Origin: Papilionanthe hookeriana x Papilionanthe teres
Taxonomy: Eukaryota > Streptophyta > Magnoliopsida > Asparagales > Orchidaceae
DNA length: 64,000 nucleotides
Direction of reading: 5' to 3'
Assembly: GCA_022702705.1 (NCBI GenBank)
Contig: CM040433.1
Span: 16,748,682 to 16,812,681 of the forward strand
Position numbers and translations under genes: made by a program. The notes below the pieces were generated by a model, which saw only the letters and a list, made by a program, of their open reading frames with translations, searched no databases and had not been told where the DNA came from. Shown here in pieces: positions 47,601-58,891 of this stretch. Positions within the stretch are counted from its first letter, which is position 1. The number at the start of each line of letters is the position of its first letter.

Positions 47601-47689
47601 ATTTAAATTGATGTTATCAATGAATGTTAAACATTATAATTGGTTTTCCTGTGTCCGCTTTTTTCATCATCACCATGTTAGGTGTGCTT

Positions 47690-50430
47690 CATATATTTAT
47701 TAAAATCGTAATATTATGACAATATCACAGTAAAAATACTCCAATAACATGACAATTCAACTACAATAACATTACTATAACACCTCGATAATACTTAAAT
47801 AACATGGCAATAACATGAAGACACCTCAGTACAACCTCTTCAATAACACCGCATCAACCACAATAACACATCAATACAATCACAATAACACCACAAGAAC
47901 ACCAATAGCATCGCAATAACACTGCAATAACATGACAATAACACCTCCTCGCAATAACATGACAATGACACCTCACTTTAATAACATGATAATAACAATA
48001 CAATTACACGATGATAATACCTTAATAACATAGCAATACAACTAAAAGCACTCCAATAACACCACAATGACACTATAAACATGTCAATAATACAAATAAC
48101 ACAACAATAACAAAGCATTAACACGACAATGAAATCATAAACTGCTGCAATACATCCAAAATAATTAGTCCAATAAAACCAATAACATCTCACTCCAATA
48201 ACACGGCAATACAGCCACAATGATATTACTATAACATCTCAGTAACACATAAATAACATGGAAATAACACCAAGATAATACCACATTATACCTTAATACA
48301 ACCACTTCAATAACACTGCATCAATCGAAATAACACAAAGATAATATCTCAATAACACCACAATACAACTGTAATAACATCATAATAACACCAATATCAC
48401 CGCAAAAACACAACAATAACACGATAATGACACCTCACTGCAATAATGTGAGAATGACACCTCACTCCAAAATTACGGTAATAACAACGTAATAACACGA
48501 CAATAATACATCAATAACACAATAATCAACTAAAAGGACTCTAATAACATCGCAAACACAGCAATAACACTAATAACACGACAAGAACAAGACAATAACA
48601 TGGAAATAAAACCATTAACCAGCCTGATACAACCAAAATAACCACTCTAATAATACCACAATAACACCTCACTCCAATAACATGACAATGCAACCACAAT
48701 GATATTACTATAACACCGAAATAACATGACAATAACAGCACAAGAATATCACATTGCACCTTAATACAACCACTGCAATAACACTGCATCAAATGTAATG
48801 GCACAAAGATAACACCGCAATAACACCTAAATACAACAACATTAACACCGCAATAAGACCAATAACACTGCAATAATACCATAATATCATGGCAATAACA
48901 CCTCACCATAATAACACGACAATGACATCTCACTCTAATAACACGACAATAACAGCGCAATAACACGCAATAATACCTCAATAACACAACAATACGACTC
49001 AAATGACTCCAATAACACAACAGATACGATAATAATACCGATAACAAGGCAACAACACTACAATAAAACCATTAACCATTGTTATACAACCAAAATAACC
49101 AGTCCAATAATACCACAATAACATCTCACTCCAACAACATGACAATACAATCACAATGACATTACTATAACACTTCAATAATAACTAAATAACACGACAA
49201 TAACACCAAGATAATACCACATTACACTTCAATAGAACCACTTCAATACACTGCATCAACCACAATAACACAAGGATAACACCACAATAACACCTCAATA
49301 CAATCATAATAATACTGCAATAACACTAATGACACTGCAATAACACAGTGATAACACGTACTTGCAATAACACGACAATGACACCCCACTCTGATAAAAT
49401 GGCAATAACTGCACAATAACACAGTAATAATACCTCAATAAAATAGCGATACAAATAAAAGAAATTCAATAACACCGCAAACATGACAATAACACCAACA
49501 ACACCATAATAATAGGGCAATAACACGACAATAAAATCATTAACCGCCACAATAAAACAAAAATAATCACTCCAATATCACTGCAATAACACCTCACTCC
49601 AGTAACATGGCAATGCAACAACGACGATATTACTATAAATTCTGAATAACACATAATAACACGGTAATAATGCCAATATAATACCACATTACACCTCAAT
49701 ACAACCACTTCAATAACACTGCATCAACTACAATAACACAAAGATAACACCACAATAACACTTCAATACAATTGCAATAAACCAATAATACTACAATAAC
49801 ACCGCAATAGTATGACAACAAAAACACGACAATAGCACTATTAATTGTTGTAATACAACCAAAATAACCACTTCAGTAACACGACAATAACATCTAATAA
49901 CGCCGCAATACAACCAATATGTCACTTCAATAACACCGCAATAACAACTCACTCCAATGACACAGAAATAACAACATGATAACATGGTAATAACACCATT
50001 AACACCATAATAACACCTCACTCCAATAACACGACAATAACAATACAATAACATGGCAATAACATCATTAACCGCCTTAACATAACCAAAATAACCACTC
50101 TAATAACACAACAATAACACCTCACTCTAATAACACGACAATAACCAAAATAAATGTCGTTACAATGGTGTTATTAAGGTGGGATTGTGATGTTATTCTG
50201 GAGTTATTTTAGCATTATTTAGGTGTTATTGGAGCTGTAATGCTTTAATTATTTTGAGGTGGGGTAGTGGTGTTACTAAGATGAGATTACATAATAACAT
50301 GGCAAACACGACAATAACACCAAAAACATCACAATAACCACCAAAATAACACCTCAATAACATCACAACAATAACATAATAACACGTTAAAGTAAAACCT
50401 AAATAACACCACAATAATATCAGTCTAACA
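47690..50430. repeat. AATAACAC satellite with about 467-bp higher-order unit
   Basis: Almost all of this stretch is imperfect aataacac/caataaca words. A higher-order unit repeats five times: the marker gcatcaa lies near 47850, 48317, 48788, 49252 and 49720, and the marker gatattactataa near 47775, 48222, 48695, 49160 and 49625. Both give spacings of about 450-473. At 50160-50275 the words run in the opposite direction (gtgttatt), then return. The long minus-strand frames here (CYCRVIGVRCY words) come from translating the repeat and are not genes. Confidence 0.92.
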
Positions 50431-50872
50431 CTCCACAATGATCAGATATCTCCAAATATTCTAAACAATGCATATTTATCATTAACTTCACTAAATGATG
50501 AAATTTGATATGTCAAACTGTACTAGCTCTTACGGATGCCTAGGTGCCCAAAACTAGCACATAAACCCTTATTTTTCTATTTTTCGATGCATGGGAACCC
50601 ATAACTAACGTATAGGCACTTGTGACTCTAGTTCTAGAAACCTAGGCATCTAGAATCAGTGCAAAGGTGCCCAAGACTAGTGCCTGATTGTCGGTTCAAT
50701 CTAGCTGATATAGCCAGGTTCGACTTGGTTTAGCCTGTTTTGAGTCTATTTCATCTCATTTGCTCCCTAGTTGGCTATTCACCTATACACTATATATAAA
50801 ATCACAAATACATCGAAAAAAAACATAAAAATACATAAATAAAGATAAAGTTATTATAAAAATAACTTGCAT
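50431..50872. other. Spacer, nothing recognised except a short direct repeat
   Basis: Aggtgcccaaaactagcac (about 50551) recurs as aggtgcccaagactagtgcc (about 50666). No coding signal. Confidence 0.45.
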
Positions 50873-52851
50873 ATTTGATACACATCACTATTAAGCCTTT
50901 AAAGCACAATCTTATTAATTAATGGTAAGCTAGTTAGAAGCAAAATATTTTATTTTATGCTGAAAGGTTGTAGCTTATTAAAGATAGTATTTGGAGCTAC
51001 CTTCACTATTGGTGTCATTCTACATCTTTGCTTAAAGGACTAAAGAAAATAATTTCTTCTTTGATTAATAATATCTTTTTTCCATAAAGGTAATAAGATA
51101 AAAATGATCTCGTGGATGAAAGTTACTTTACCCAAATCTTGCCGGGGTGTTGGTATCCCTTTTTTTTATAATCTAAATTTTGTGTAAGGCAAAAACTATT
51201 TGGAGACACTTCAGTTCTAATTTCTTTTTAGCTAATTGGTGCATTAATCATTATGGCTTCATTTGATTGAATTCTAACTATTATTCTTATTATTGCTCTT
51301 TCCAAGAAATTACTATGGCAGCTATCAAAATTAGAAGATGTCTGCTACTTTGTGTTAATTGTATGAGTAATTTTCCTTTTTTTAACTCCTGGATAAATGG
51401 TTATTTTTTATTTGAGCTTTTTGAGAATTTATTCTTTGATTGGTTCCAGTTTCAGACTTTTTTTAAAATGAAAAATGTTTTATATAGTGGATGATAGTTT
51501 TTTAGCCAAAATTAAGACATTTCTAATAATATTCTCAGTTTACTTTATGATATATAGATTGTTGATAACAGTACAAATTATAGATGGTGGGGTTTGGATT
51601 AATATTCCAATAGGGAGGTCTTCATTATATTCTTAAAAACTTTCCTATAAGGGATTGAAATAGGCTTGTTTTGTAAGAATGTTACTCCATGAAATTTGCT
51701 TTTAATAGTAGGACAATTATTCATGAGTTTTTAAAGACAACTAATATTTTTAATATTATAAGTGTTAATGTCAATAATATTTGTATGCTTTGTTCTGTTG
51801 ATTTAAAGTCTCACAATCATTTATTTTTTGAATATTTGTTTTCTCATTATCCTTTGAGAAATTGTATTCCAGATGGTGGGTTTTTTATGGTGGATAGCAA
51901 CATATTGCAGTTTAGTTATCAAGTTAATACCATCAATTGTAAAGTTCATAAAAAAGTCTTTTCATTGTAGTTCAAGTTATTGCCTTTCATATTTGAGTTG
52001 AAAAAAAAACTCTAGATTTTTAATAATTTTCATACCCCTAGTGATAGGCAAATGAACTATTGGATTGTGTAATAGTTCATATGTTTTATATTAGATTTGA
52101 GTAAATAAATTTAGATTATTCGATAGAGAGACTTAATATAGAACAAGTTCAATGATAAAAAAGCTTATATTATTTAAATATGAATTGAACAATGCTCAAA
52201 ACCATTCAAATATTGTTTTAAGCATATTTAGACCTTCATGAATCTTTCAAATTGAGTTTGAATCTTAATGAATTACAGTTTGAATTAGGTCTTATAAGGT
52301 TGGTTAAGCTGAAAAGTAAAAAGTGAAAAATTTAAGAATGACATCTCTAGTTATATTAGGGACTTTAATAATTCTTACATTTTGTGAGTGCTTTTACCCT
52401 TTGCACTTAGTCTTTCGTTGGAACTAAATTGATTTTAATAGATTCTTTATTTTTTTTTGTTGTTTGTTTTGCTATGATGTGCTTAGACTTCATTTTGATA
52501 CAACTATTTTGTAATAATTATTCTATGTATTCTTTTATGTCTTAATTCTTTAATATATATTATGTTGGAAGAGAGATATTTTGATTTATCTGTATTTAGA
52601 AAGTTATTTTCATTGTAAGGTTGACAAGATACTATGTTTGTTGCAACCATTTTTTGGGCTTTTTCTCTATATTTCTATTATCTGCACCTTTTTTCTTATA
52701 TTTGGAGGGAATATTTTTTCTTTTGGTATTAAGATTCAACTGTATTGTAGTAAGTTACTTCTATTTTTAAGCTACTGAATATTTTGATTATTTCTGTAAA
52801 ATTAGATGGAGTCACAATTTGTTGTCTAAGTTTTTTCAAGCTTAACCAACC
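50873..52851 (+). pseudogene. LINE RT/zf-RVT fragment, tandem copy 1
   Basis: Reading across frames: a WMKVTLPKSCRGVGIP block (RT C-terminal PK-GGLGI motif), LANWCINHY, and in the 51689-51970 frame NNICMLCSVDLKSHNHLFFEY, the CxxC-H zinc module of zf-RVT with its last Cys changed to Tyr. Then comes IFNNFHTP, the usual linker after zf-RVT. The unit starts at tttgatacacatcactatta and ends where the same words restart at 52852. Confidence 0.7.
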
Positions 52852-54780
52852 TTTGATACACATCACTATTATTATTATTTATCTTATGCTGAAAGCAAAA
52901 TATTTATCTTATGCTGAAAGGTTGTAGTTTATTAAAGATAGTATTTGGAGCTACCTTCACTATTGGTTTCATTCTACTTCTTTGCCTTAAGGGCTAAAGA
53001 AAATAATTTCTTCTTTGATTAATAATATCTTTTTTCATAATGGTAATAAGATAAAAATGAGCTCGTGGATGATAGTTACTTTACCCAAATCTTGTTGGGG
53101 CGTTGGTATCCCTTCTTTTGATATTCTAAATTTTATGTGTAAGGTAAAAACTGTTTGGAGACACTTCAGTTCTAATTTTTTTTAGCTAATTGGTGCATTA
53201 ATCATTATGGCTTCATTTGATTGAATTCTAACAATTATTCTTATTATTGCTCTTTCCAAGAAATTACTAAGGCAGCTATCAAAATTAGAAGATGTCTTCT
53301 ACTTTATGTTAATTGTATGAGTATTTTTTTTTACTCATGGATAAATGGTTATTTTTTATATGAGCTTTTTGAGAATTTATTCTTTGATTGGTTTCAGTTT
53401 CAAAATTTTGTTAAAATTAAAATGTTTTATATAATGGATGATAGTTTTTTTTTAGTAAAAATCAAGGCATTTATAATAATATTCTCAATTTACTTTATAA
53501 TATATAGATTGCTGATAACAATACAAATTATAGATGGCGGGGTTTGGATTACTATTCCAATAGGGTGGTCTTCATTACATTCTTAAAAACTTTCCTATAA
53601 GGGATCAGAATAGTCTTGCTTTGTAAGAATGTTATTTCATTAAATTAGCTTTTAATAGTTGGACAATTATTCATGTTATAAGTGTTAATGTTAATAATAT
53701 TTGTATGCTTTGTTCTTTTGATTTAAAGTCTCATAATAATTTATTTTTTGAGTTTTTTTTTTTCATTATCCTTTGAGAAATTGTATTCCAAATGGTGGGT
53801 TTTTTATGGTGGCTAGCAACATATTGCAGTTTAGTTATCATGTTAATACGATCAATTATAAAGTTCATAAAAAAAAGTCTTCTCATTGTAGTGCAAATTA
53901 TTGCCTTTCATATTTGAGTTGAGAGAAACTCTAGAATTTTCAATAATTTTCATACCCCTAGTGATAAGCAAATGAACTAATAGATTATGTAATAGTTCAT
54001 ATGCTTTATATTATATTTGAGTAAATAAATTTAGATTATTCGATAGAGAGACTTAATATAGAATAAGTTAAATGATAAAAAAGATTATATTATTCAAATA
54101 TGAATTGAACCATGCTCAAAACTCATCCAAATATTGTTTTAAGCATATTTAGACCTTAATGAATCTTTCAAATAGAATTTGAATCTTATCAATTACAGTT
54201 TGAATTAGGTCTTATAAGGCTGGTTAAGCTGAAAAGTAAAAAGCGAAAATTTAAGAATGACATCTCTAATTATATTAGGGACTTTTATAATTCCTATATT
54301 TGTGAGTGCTTTTACCCTTTGCACTTATTCTTTCGTTGGAACTGAATTGATTTTTATAGATCCTTTATTTTTTTTTGTTTGTTGTTTGTTTTGCTATGAT
54401 GTGCTTAGACTTCATTTTGACACAACTATTTTGTAAGAATTATTCTCTATATTCTTTTATGTCTTAATTCTTTAATATGTACATGTTTTCTTATCATTGA
54501 AGAGAGATATTTTGATTTATCTGTATTTAGAAGGCTATTTTCATTGTAAGGTTGACAAGTTACTATGTTTGCTGCAACCATTTTTTGGAATTATTCTCTA
54601 TATTTCTATTATCTGCACCTTTTTTCTTATATTTGGAGAGAATCTTTTTTTCTTTTGGTATTAATATTCAATTGTATTGTAGTAAGTTACTTTTATTTTT
54701 AAGCTATTGAATATTTTGATTATTTATGTAAAACTAGATGGAGTCGCAGTTTGTTGCCTAGGGTTTTTTCAAACTTGTTA
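52852..54780 (+). pseudogene. LINE RT/zf-RVT fragment, tandem copy 2
   Basis: Close copy of 50873-52851 in the same order (WMIVTLPKSCWGVGIPSF, then the 53221-53586 frame, then the zf-RVT region near 53690-53790 with a deletion relative to copy 1). It differs by many substitutions and small indels, so the duplication is old. Confidence 0.7.
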
Positions 54781-55560
54781 TTTCTTCTTTTCATCTTTTT
54801 GTATGGTTAGTGGCTACTTATGTGAAATTTATGATGGTTCTTTTGCCATTAGTTTTGGATGGCTATTGGATACTTATGTACATTAGTTGTTGCTGTTTTT
54901 CAATTGGCCATTGATTTTTATTTGAAAATCAACTATTTTTGGGATTTATAATCTATTTTCTATTTTGTTGGTTGTTTTTGTTTCATAAACATATATTTTA
55001 ATCTTAAGGCTTATTTGGTGCTTCCATTGTTCCTACATTCGTGATCCAGGGTTTTCCCGAGCTTGTTGGTTATTTCAACTTTTGTATTCTTTTTTATTAT
55101 TTTTTAGTGGTATCTATCATATTTCTCTTCTTTGGTTTTGAAGATCTTTCTTTTATTCCTTCCATTGTATTTTGGTAGTTTTATCTTTTGATTCTTTTCT
55201 ACATTCTTTAATGAAAAATTTTGTTTTTAGCTTTCAAGATCAATCTTTTATTTCTCTGCGTTTTTTTTTATTTTAGTTTTTTCAACCTTTTTGAAAGGAT
55301 ATTATTTCCATGAAAATAATGATTTGTTGATTGTTCTTTTCAATTTTTTTGGTATCAATTATCTCTTTCTTCTTTTTTTTTTTAATCTTTTTTTTAACTA
55401 TTATCAAAGATTTCTTTTTTCTTTTTTCTTTTGAGTTTATAATGTCAGGCTGAATTGCTGTTGAGATCTTTGGCAAGAATCACTTTCTTCTCTTTCTTTC
55501 CTTTTGACTAAAGTTTGGTCGGATTATTTCTTTTGTTCATTTCATCTCGGGCTTTACTTT

Positions 55561-55706
55561 AAGAAAAATATTATGTGCAGACTTAACACATGCGAATTAG
55601 TGGTATTTGGCGATGTTGTGGTGATTTTTTATCACAATTGGTTAAATTGTAGTGATATTTTATCACAATGTCACACCAATTTTGTCTGCACATAATATTT
55701 TTTCTT
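55561..55706. mobile_element. Small hairpin MITE-like element
   Basis: The ends aagaaaaatattatgtgcag (55561-55580) and their inverse at 55684-55706 form a near-perfect terminal inverted repeat of about 22 bp. The interior also contains inverted tttatcacaa words. No coding capacity; no clear target duplication. Confidence 0.65.
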
Positions 55707-56131
55707 ATTTCGGTGATATCTGATACTTAATTAACTCAAGAAAATTTTGCTTTCTAGTTTTGTTATAGAGCTGGACAGCTTAAATTTCGGGCAACATCCG
55801 ATTGGAATTTCATATAGTGTTCTGTTTATTATTTTCCTTTCCTTTATTTGCTCTTAGGATAATTGTGCCCTAGTATGTCTCTTATATTTCAATATTTATA
55901 ATTTATTTTGTAATATTAATTTTTCTTTCAACCAAAAAAAAAAAAAGAAGTGAAACAAATTTCTTTCCATATCTCCAACGGTTGCTTGCACTCTTCAACT
56001 GCTGCGTGGCCCCAATTTTCAAAAAATAATTAGGTGCGGCGCCCGTCCTCTCTCCACCTATTGAGGGTCTGCAGGGCGGAATAATTATTCCCAATTTACC
56101 CCCAGCCCTACAGGCTTCTGGCCCTGTCCAC

Positions 56132-56151
56132 TGGTTCATTGAACTTGGACG
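56132..56151 (+). promoter_or_regulatory. UPE-box-like sulphur-deficiency element
   Basis: Tggttcattgaacttggacg agrees at 18 of 20 positions, as I recall it, with the UPE-box consensus AG[GA]T[TA]CATTGAA[CT]CT[AG]GAC[AG]. That element is described in promoters of plant LSU/UP9-type genes and bound by EIL3/SLIM1-class factors under sulphur starvation. It lies 21 bases before the TATA box of the LSU-like gene. Confidence 0.75.
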
Positions 56152-56172
56152 CTTTTCTGCCATTTCCCTCCT

Positions 56173-56180
56173 TTATAAAA
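56173..56180 (+). promoter_or_regulatory. TATA box of the LSU-like gene
   Basis: Ttataaaa about 98 bases upstream of the ATG. Transcription would start near 56205. Confidence 0.7.
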
Positions 56181-56242
56181 TCTGTAGAACCAGCTCCCCA
56201 ATTCGCAAGCTAGAAAGGATTAATTAAAATATACACGCCGAG

Positions 56243-56244
<2 letters not shown>

Positions 56245-56274
<30 letters not shown>
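56245..56274. repeat. (GA)n run in the 5' UTR
   Basis: About 15 GA units ending just before the ATG. GA/CT runs are common in plant 5' leaders. Confidence 0.9.
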
Positions 56275-56277
<3 letters not shown>

Positions 56278-56655
56278 ATGGCTCCCGCAGTTGGAATTGC
56301 TATCCCCGATCCAGTAGCGGGGAAGCTGACCTCAGGGTTCCGGCGGGCGGTTTCGGCCGCTACGGTTACAGAGACAGAGGAGCTCCGGCGGAGAAACCTT
56401 GAGCTTGAGAGTGAGTTGAGAGAGAGGCAAAACAGAGAAGCAGAGATAAGACGAGAGCTGGAGAGGACGAAGGGAAGGCTGGTGGCAGCTGAGGAAGCAG
56501 AGGAGAGGCTCTGTGCACAACTTGGCGAACTCGAAGCGGAGGCGATAGAGCAAGCCAGTGAATACAATCGCCGGATTAAGCTGCTTTCCGATCGGCTTGC
56601 GGAGGCGCAGAGGAGGATTGAAGCTTCTGGAGGGATGATCCTCGCCGTCGATTGA
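56278..56655 (+). CDS. LSU: LSU-family protein (RESPONSE TO LOW SULFUR)
   Basis: A 125-residue intact frame with ATG in good context (gcgaATGGc) and no upstream in-frame ATG. Residues 33-115 form one long coiled coil: ELRRRNLELESELRERQ, then VAAEEAEERLCAQLGELEAE and EQASEYNRRIKLLSDRL. The EEAEE-LC-QL-ELE-E core is diagnostic of LSU proteins. These are small plant proteins induced by sulphur deficiency that act as interaction hubs, including with iron superoxide dismutase and catalase. The first about 30 residues (PDPVAGKLTSGFRRAVSAA) extend beyond the usual 90-100 residue family length. The gene is single-exon, as LSU genes usually are, and far more GC-rich than its surroundings. A UPE-box and TATA box lie upstream. 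It looks functional. Confidence 0.92.
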   Translation: MAPAVGIAIPDPVAGKLTSGFRRAVSAATVTETEELRRRNLELESELRERQNREAEIRRELERTKGRLVAAEEAEERLCAQLGELEAEAIEQASEYNRRIKLLSDRLAEAQRRIEASGGMILAVD

Positions 56656-56900
56656 TTGAGGTAGAAAAGGATTCTAGATCGGGAAAGAAAAGAGACGCCT
56701 TTATGTTTGTTTGCTTGTCTTAATAAGGTAGCTGATGGCATGTTTGTGGAAAACTGGAAATGGACTTTCAGCCGTGTGGATAAAGAAGTAGGAGTTACTG
56801 TAGTTGATAAGAATTTTGTTTGTCTATAAGGAAATGTTTTGTATAATGGAAAAGTGTCAGATAAAATTCTTAGCCAATGAAATCGTAAATAAATAAATAT
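56656..56900 (+). terminator. 3' UTR and candidate poly(A) signals of the LSU-like gene
   Basis: After the stop come an aataag at 56721 and the repeated aaataaataaata near 56886-56898, a plausible plant near-upstream poly(A) signal. The exact site cannot be read from sequence alone. Confidence 0.5.
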
Positions 56901-57363
56901 TTTTTGTTACTGTTGAGCTAAAGTCTATTTTTTTTTCCTTTGGTAGTGCACTTTTAATAGGATTTAGCCATGAATTTCATCTAAATGCAACCAAACACCA
57001 AAAAGATGAAATATCAAATCCAACTCTCCGTTAAATCTAGTTCTCCTGTGTTCCGTTTGTTTCTTTTCACAAAGATGAGACCCAAATCAAAATACAGTGA
57101 TAAAAGAATGGATTGTATTTGAGATAGTTTAAAATTGTCTATTGTTGAAATAGATACATGAGAGTTACTATTTCTCTCACAAAGATGAGACCCAAATCAA
57201 AATATAAATTTAATTATCCCACACTTTGGAGGTTGGCACTACCAGCCCCAATTGACCTGATTGGACTTATTTTACATTTTGCCCACCATGTCAAAGGCAT
57301 TGAACTTCATGCTATGAGAAGATTGGCACCTCAAGTTTGCCTCGTTAGCGTTCTGACATTGCT
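56901..57363. other. Spacer with a 28-bp direct repeat
   Basis: The block tcacaaagatgagacccaaa continues identically for 28 bases at 57067-57094 and 57177-57204. The 57158-57385 frame runs into the LTR and shows no recognisable domain. Nothing else found. Confidence 0.5.
57359..57363 (+). repeat. Target-site duplication of second copia element, left
   Basis: Ttgct, repeated exactly at 62732-62736. Confidence 0.92.
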
Positions 57364-57982
57364 TGTTGTTTTGACCCCCAATTAGTCACTAAGGTAAGTG
57401 GCACTCTTGTAAATTTCTACTTACTTTAAGCCTCCAATGTTGACTTTAGAAAGGTGCCACCTCATTATGGAAGACGCTTAGAAGAGGACATGTGGAGGCC
57501 ATGCGGTGGAAGGAGGACATGTGAAAGGACGTGTGAGACACATGCGATGGAGGACTCTAAAGGTGGACATGTGTAGGCCATGCGATCCTCGGAGGTTACA
57601 CCTCATCTATTTATAGAATATTATAATGTAATCTAATCTACTATAAATAGATGAGAGGAGGAGAGCTTTGAGTGTGGGTTTTGTAAGAGTGAAAAGAACT
57701 CGAGGAGTGTGGGCTAGCTTATATGAGGTGAGGAGAGCATCTTGGAGGCCTTGGATGCGAAGGGAGGCCATGGAAGATGAGGGCTCATCTATGTAAAGTC
57801 TAAGTACTCTTGTTTCTTGTCTTAGTGGATTATTTCGATTCCTCCCGTGGACGTAGGTCAAAAAGACCGAACCACGTAAATCCTCTTGTTTGCTTGTGCT
57901 CTTGTGTTTGCATCTTCTTTGTTGTGATTTGCGGTTTGTTCTCTTACCAAGATTAAGGAAAGAAAGTGTTCTTCCCACAACA
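57364..57982 (+). repeat. 5' LTR of second copia element
   Basis: Begins TGTTGTTTTGACCCCCAA and ends cccacaaca. Contains an inverted-repeat TATA region (57602-57655) and several gga(g)gacatgtg tandem words (57480-57570). Differs from the 3' LTR mainly by small indels. Confidence 0.95.
57641..57650 (+). promoter_or_regulatory. TATA box in LTR, part of a 15-bp inverted repeat
   Basis: Ctataaatag. Its mirror ctatttatag is at 57607-57616, within perfect inverted arms ctcatctatttatag (57602-57616) and ctataaatagatgag (57641-57655). Confidence 0.65.
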
Positions 57983-58003
57983 ATTGGCGCCGTCTGTGGG
58001 AAA
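57983..58003 (+). promoter_or_regulatory. Primer-binding site
   Basis: Attggcgccgtctgtggg directly follows the LTR. TTGGCGCCGTCTGTGGGAA is a common sequence at this place in plant LTR elements. Confidence 0.75.
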
Positions 58004-58081
58004 ATCTCGACACATCTTGGTCGGAGGAATCACACCCAAGAAATCACAGCAAGAAGGAAGAAGAGGTGTTTGGCGGGGACA

Positions 58082-58880
58082 ATGGGTTCCACCAAATTCG
58101 ACATCGAGAAATTCACGGGAAAGAACGACTTCGGCCGTGGAGAGTAAAGATGAGAGCCCTGCGGTTCAACGGGGTGTTGCGAAGCCTTACGAGGGTCGGC
58201 GGCACTACCGGCCGACATGACAGAGAAAGAGAAGATTGGCATGCCTGGAGAAAGCTCATAGTTTGATAATCTTGAGCTTGGGCGACAAAGTTCGAGGGAG
58301 GTGTCGAGGGAGACAACGGCTCGAGCGCTTTGGGCCAAACTCGAGGTACTTACTGCGACCGAGTCCACGGCTAATAAGTTATTTCGAAACGAGCGCCTAT
58401 ACTCTTTCAAAATGCACGAAGACAAATTAGTCTCGGAGCGGATAGACGAGTTCAACAAGATCATAGATGATCTTGAGAACATCGACGTCAAGATGGATGA
58501 CGAGGACAAGGCGGCCGCCGTTGCTAAACTCTATTCCTAAGAGCTACGAGCGAGTTCGAGGATGCAATGCTCTATGGAAGGGCGCAAACGATTACTCCGG
58601 AAGAGGTTCGATCATTAATCGAGCCAAAGAACTTCGAAGAAGCACGACATGAAGGAGGAAACCGATGGAGACGATCGATGGTTAGAGGAAGATCGAGCAA
58701 TAAAGGATATAAAAGTGACCAGAAGCGATCGAGGTCCGGAAGAAACGTTAGAGGTCGGTCTTCTAAGAGATCCTACAAGTGCTTACCATTGCCACAAGGA
58801 AGGTCACTTTAAGAAGGATCGTCCGGATAGAAAGAAAGGCTTTCGGAGAAGCCTAAAGATTCCGGAGAAGCAAGCATAGT
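58082..58880 (+). pseudogene. Copia Gag, frameshifted
   Basis: Starts MGSTKFDIEKFTGKNDFG (ATG 58082). The continuation WRVKMRALRF lies in a second frame. Then come VSRETTARALWAKLEVLTATESTANKLF and MHEDKLVSERIDEFNKIIDDLENIDVKMDDEDKA (58301-58540), a UBN2-type Gag. Later frames give LYGRAQTITPEEV and a zinc knuckle YHCHKEGHFKKDRPDR (58780-58830), whose last Cys is Arg and whose first is Tyr-shifted. At least four frame changes break the protein. Confidence 0.88.
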
Positions 58881-58891
58881 CTCGGACGGCT

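Larger units (their letters stand above)
50873..55946 (+). mobile_element. LINE 3' region with internal tandem duplication and poly(A) tail
   Basis: Both copies of a 1.98-kb unit encode fragments of LINE reverse transcriptase and zf-RVT on the plus strand. The second continues into about 1.1 kb of T-rich 3' sequence and a 13-base poly(A) run (55934-55946). Missing 5' domains show 5' truncation or decay. T-rich stretches (55080-55420) give spurious minus-strand Lys-rich frames. A small MITE-like hairpin sits inside the 3' part. Confidence 0.72.

Noticed and set aside
47978..50438. Several minus-strand open frames rich in Cys, Tyr, Val and Arg in the satellite
   Set aside because: They are translations of repeated gtgttatt words, share no domain, and exist only because the short repeat lacks stops in some frames.
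55282..55476. Lys-rich minus-strand frame
   Set aside because: Produced by a T-rich LINE 3' region.
55903..56163. Minus-strand frame upstream of the LSU gene
   Set aside because: It reads through the LINE poly(A), the TATA-proximal region and the UPE-box antisense. It has no domain and its composition is explained by the promoter.
56220..56741. Antisense 173-codon frame over the LSU gene
   Set aside because: Ser/Leu-rich shadow of a GC-rich coiled-coil coding strand. The plus-strand frame has the family motif, TATA box and good start context.
57158..57385. 75-codon frame before the second copia element
   Set aside because: Crosses the target duplication into the LTR, has no homology I recognise, and includes a local repeat.
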